From contig NZ_JADJNN010000011.1 in assembly GCF_016714285.1 (NCBI RefSeq), forward strand, positions 1 to 64,000: DNA of 64,000 nucleotides, given 5' to 3'. Position numbers and translations under genes: made by a program. Source of the stretch: Nannocystis sp. Lineage in GTDB: Bacteria > Myxococcota_A > Polyangia > Nannocystales > Nannocystaceae. Below are positions 62,574 through 64,000 of this stretch, one piece after another. Under the pieces are notes generated by a model. That model did no database searches. It saw only the letters and a program-made list of their open reading frames with translations, and was not told the DNA's origin. Each line of letters begins with the position of its first letter. Positions within the stretch are counted from its first letter, which is position 1.

Positions 62574-64000
62574 TCAGCGCGCCAGGACGCGGTCGCCGGT
62601 CAGCTTCTCGTAGAGCGTGGCCCCCGTCCAGAACGCGCCGGCGAAGCCCGCGAAGCCCGCCGAGGCGCTGCAGAAGTGGAGATTGGCGATCGAGCTGTCG
62701 TGCCCCAGGCGGCGCGACCCGATCTGCGCCGGGGTCATGTCCGACCCGTATGAATGGCCGAAGGGCGACAGGCAATAGCGCTCGTTGGTGGTCGGGCTGC
62801 CGAGCATCTTGAAGCACAGGCGCTCGCGGAAGTCGGGGATGTAGCTGCGCTCCACGACCTTGCACAGCTCGTCGAAGATCTCGAGCTTCTTGGCGTTGTA
62901 CGTCTTGAGGTTGGCGAAGCGCATGTGACGAAAGCGGGCGTAGTCGGCCACCGTGAGCAGCTCGACGATGCTCTTGCCCTCGGGGCAGTCGCCGCGATCG
63001 TTCGTCATCAGGCTCGGCGTGGTGAGCGCGAAGCTGGGCCGCGAATAGTCGCCGCGCGTGAGCATCGCGTCGAAGCAGGCGTTCAGATCCTCCATCTCGG
63101 TGTGAAAGGTGTTCCACTTGCCGAACCCGAGGGCGGGCAGATCGACCCCGTCGATCACGCAGTAGGCCATGAAGTTCGAGGGGCTGTACTCGTAGTCGAG
63201 GCGAGCTCGCAGGTCGCGGGAGAACCGCTCCAGGCCGATCATCGTGGCCGCCTGACGCGGATCCATGTTGCAGACGATCGCGTCGCCGTCGTGGCGCACG
63301 AACTCGCCGCGCGAGCCGCCGCGCGAGCCGAGCCGCTCCGCGATCACCCCCGCGACGCGCCCACCCTCGATCACGAACTCGGCGACCCGGTGCTCGAGCA
63401 GCACCTCGCCGCCGCACTGGCGGATCACCCCGACCAGCGAGTCGATCACGTGCTCGAAGTGCCGCGTGGGGTAGTACGCGCCGCGTTGATAACCGACGAA
63501 CAGCATCACCCAGGCGAAGAACGACAGCCGCCGCGGCGGCGCCAGGAAATCGGGCCACTGCAGCGCCAGCAGCGTCTGCGCCGCGAGCGGCAGGCCGAAG
63601 CCGTCGAACACGTCCTGCAGCGTGGCGTTGCGGTAACGCAGCACCCGCGTCAGGCGATGCAGTCGTGGCAGCAGCGTCAGCGGCGTCAACGGTGCGGGCA
63701 CCGCGTCCAGCTCCTCGGCCGTGCGCCGCACCTCGTCGCAGAACGCCGCCAGCCGCCGCCCGTGCGCGGGGAAGCTGCTCGCCAGCCGCTGCTTCAGGAC
63801 CTCCATATCGGCGGGGATCGCCAGCTCGTGGCCGGGCATGTGCATCCGGTCGAAGCCGCCGGGATCGAGCGACTCGAAGCTGATCTCCGCGAGCCCGAGC
63901 TTGTCGAGCACGCGCCGCACCGAGCGCCCCGGGCCGCAGTTCCAGACGTAGTGCAGCTGGGCGTTGAAGCGATAGCCGCCCGCTGCGAAGGTGTGGCCAT
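62574..64000 (-). CDS. CrtI/CrtISO-like FAD oxidoreductase (5' end outside window)
   Basis: Partial gene; the visible 475 residues lack the N-terminal FAD site, which lies beyond the edge. The first visible segment is GHTFAAGGYRFNAQLHYVWN. Then come FVGYQRGAYYPTRHFEHVID, GGEVLLEHRVAEFVIEGGRV, and the C-terminal SIANLHFCSASAGFAGFAGA, FWTGATLYEKLTGDRV. This matches phytoene desaturase/carotenoid isomerase or retinol saturase-type enzymes. With the oppositely oriented FAD oxidoreductase next to it, pigment or lipid modification is a reasonable inference, but the substrate cannot be read from the sequence. Confidence 0.75.
   Translation of the reverse strand, partial: GHTFAAGGYRFNAQLHYVWNCGPGRSVRRVLDKLGLAEISFESLDPGGFDRMHMPGHELAIPADMEVLKQRLASSFPAHGRRLAAFCDEVRRTAEELDAVPAPLTPLTLLPRLHRLTRVLRYRNATLQDVFDGFGLPLAAQTLLALQWPDFLAPPRRLSFFAWVMLFVGYQRGAYYPTRHFEHVIDSLVGVIRQCGGEVLLEHRVAEFVIEGGRVAGVIAERLGSRGGSRGEFVRHDGDAIVCNMDPRQAATMIGLERFSRDLRARLDYEYSPSNFMAYCVIDGVDLPALGFGKWNTFHTEMEDLNACFDAMLTRGDYSRPSFALTTPSLMTNDRGDCPEGKSIVELLTVADYARFRHMRFANLKTYNAKKLEIFDELCKVVERSYIPDFRERLCFKMLGSPTTNERYCLSPFGHSYGSDMTPAQIGSRRLGHDSSIANLHFCSASAGFAGFAGAFWTGATLYEKLTGDRVLAR

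Noticed and set aside
1..64000. Search for tRNA, rRNA and riboswitch signatures
   Set aside because: No TpsiC-loop GTTCGANTC in a cloverleaf context, no rRNA core sequences and no recognisable riboswitch were found by eye; a covariance-model scan would be needed to exclude small RNAs.

Overview
The window looks like part of a myxobacterial (Myxococcota) chromosome, probably from the Nannocystis/Plesiocystis group. The evidence is very high GC, many lipoproteins with Ser/Thr/Gly/Asp-rich spacers, Cys-rich DUF4215-type repeats with RCC1, FG-GAP and WD40 propellers, a MYXO-CTERM sorting tail, several Hanks-type Ser/Thr kinases, an ECF sigma factor and Roadblock/LC7 proteins. The assignment comes from protein style only; no rRNA or tRNA was seen.

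Layout. 0.3-1.9 kb: a frameshifted RCC1 lipoprotein. 2.0-3.5 kb: scattered IS91-type transposase remnants and a propeller fragment. 3.5-6.7 kb: a kinase-TPR-PDZ gene (two frameshifts) divergent from an ECF sigma factor. 6.8-8.3 kb: an IS3-type remnant, a 39-residue lipoprotein and lgt. 8.7-14.7 kb: a CHAT-SIR2 protein overlapping a STAND NTPase with a 16-blade WD40 tail, which resembles an NLR-like conflict or immune system. 15-19.6 kb: two tandem FG-GAP lipoproteins and a Cys-rich lipoprotein. 19.8-25.4 kb: a 1,861-residue LamG/coiled-coil protein of unknown role. 25.5-30.4 kb: lipoproteins and fragments. 30.5-35 kb: a rearranged island with a 782-bp direct repeat, IS91 and IstB debris, a barrel-like outer-membrane protein and a decayed second STAND gene. 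35-37.2 kb: a second, complete CHAT-SIR2 gene on the minus strand, followed by a LuxR-TPR regulator. 38.6-46.4 kb: a truncated DUF3494 lipoprotein abuts a minus-strand operon of response regulator, two Roadblock/LC7 proteins, protoglobin and a sacsin-like GHKL ATPase. 46.9-52.3 kb: a seven-PAS histidine kinase with an overlapping REC-PAS-PAS-GAF-winged-helix partner. 52.3-64 kb: a LysM/M74 murein endopeptidase, a MYXO-CTERM protein, a receptor kinase with a periplasmic-binding-protein-like sensor, an adenylate cyclase, a hydrolase, and two FAD oxidoreductases (one cut by the window edge).

The two strongest candidates for something new are (a) the CHAT-SIR2 / STAND-WD40 pair, present once complete and once decayed, and (b) the operon coupling a response regulator, Roadblock proteins and a haem globin sensor to a sacsin-like ATPase. 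At least six broken reading frames can each be repaired by adding one base to a short homopolymer run. Consensus sequencing errors are therefore a serious alternative to pseudogenisation, and the frameshifted genes should be treated as possibly intact.
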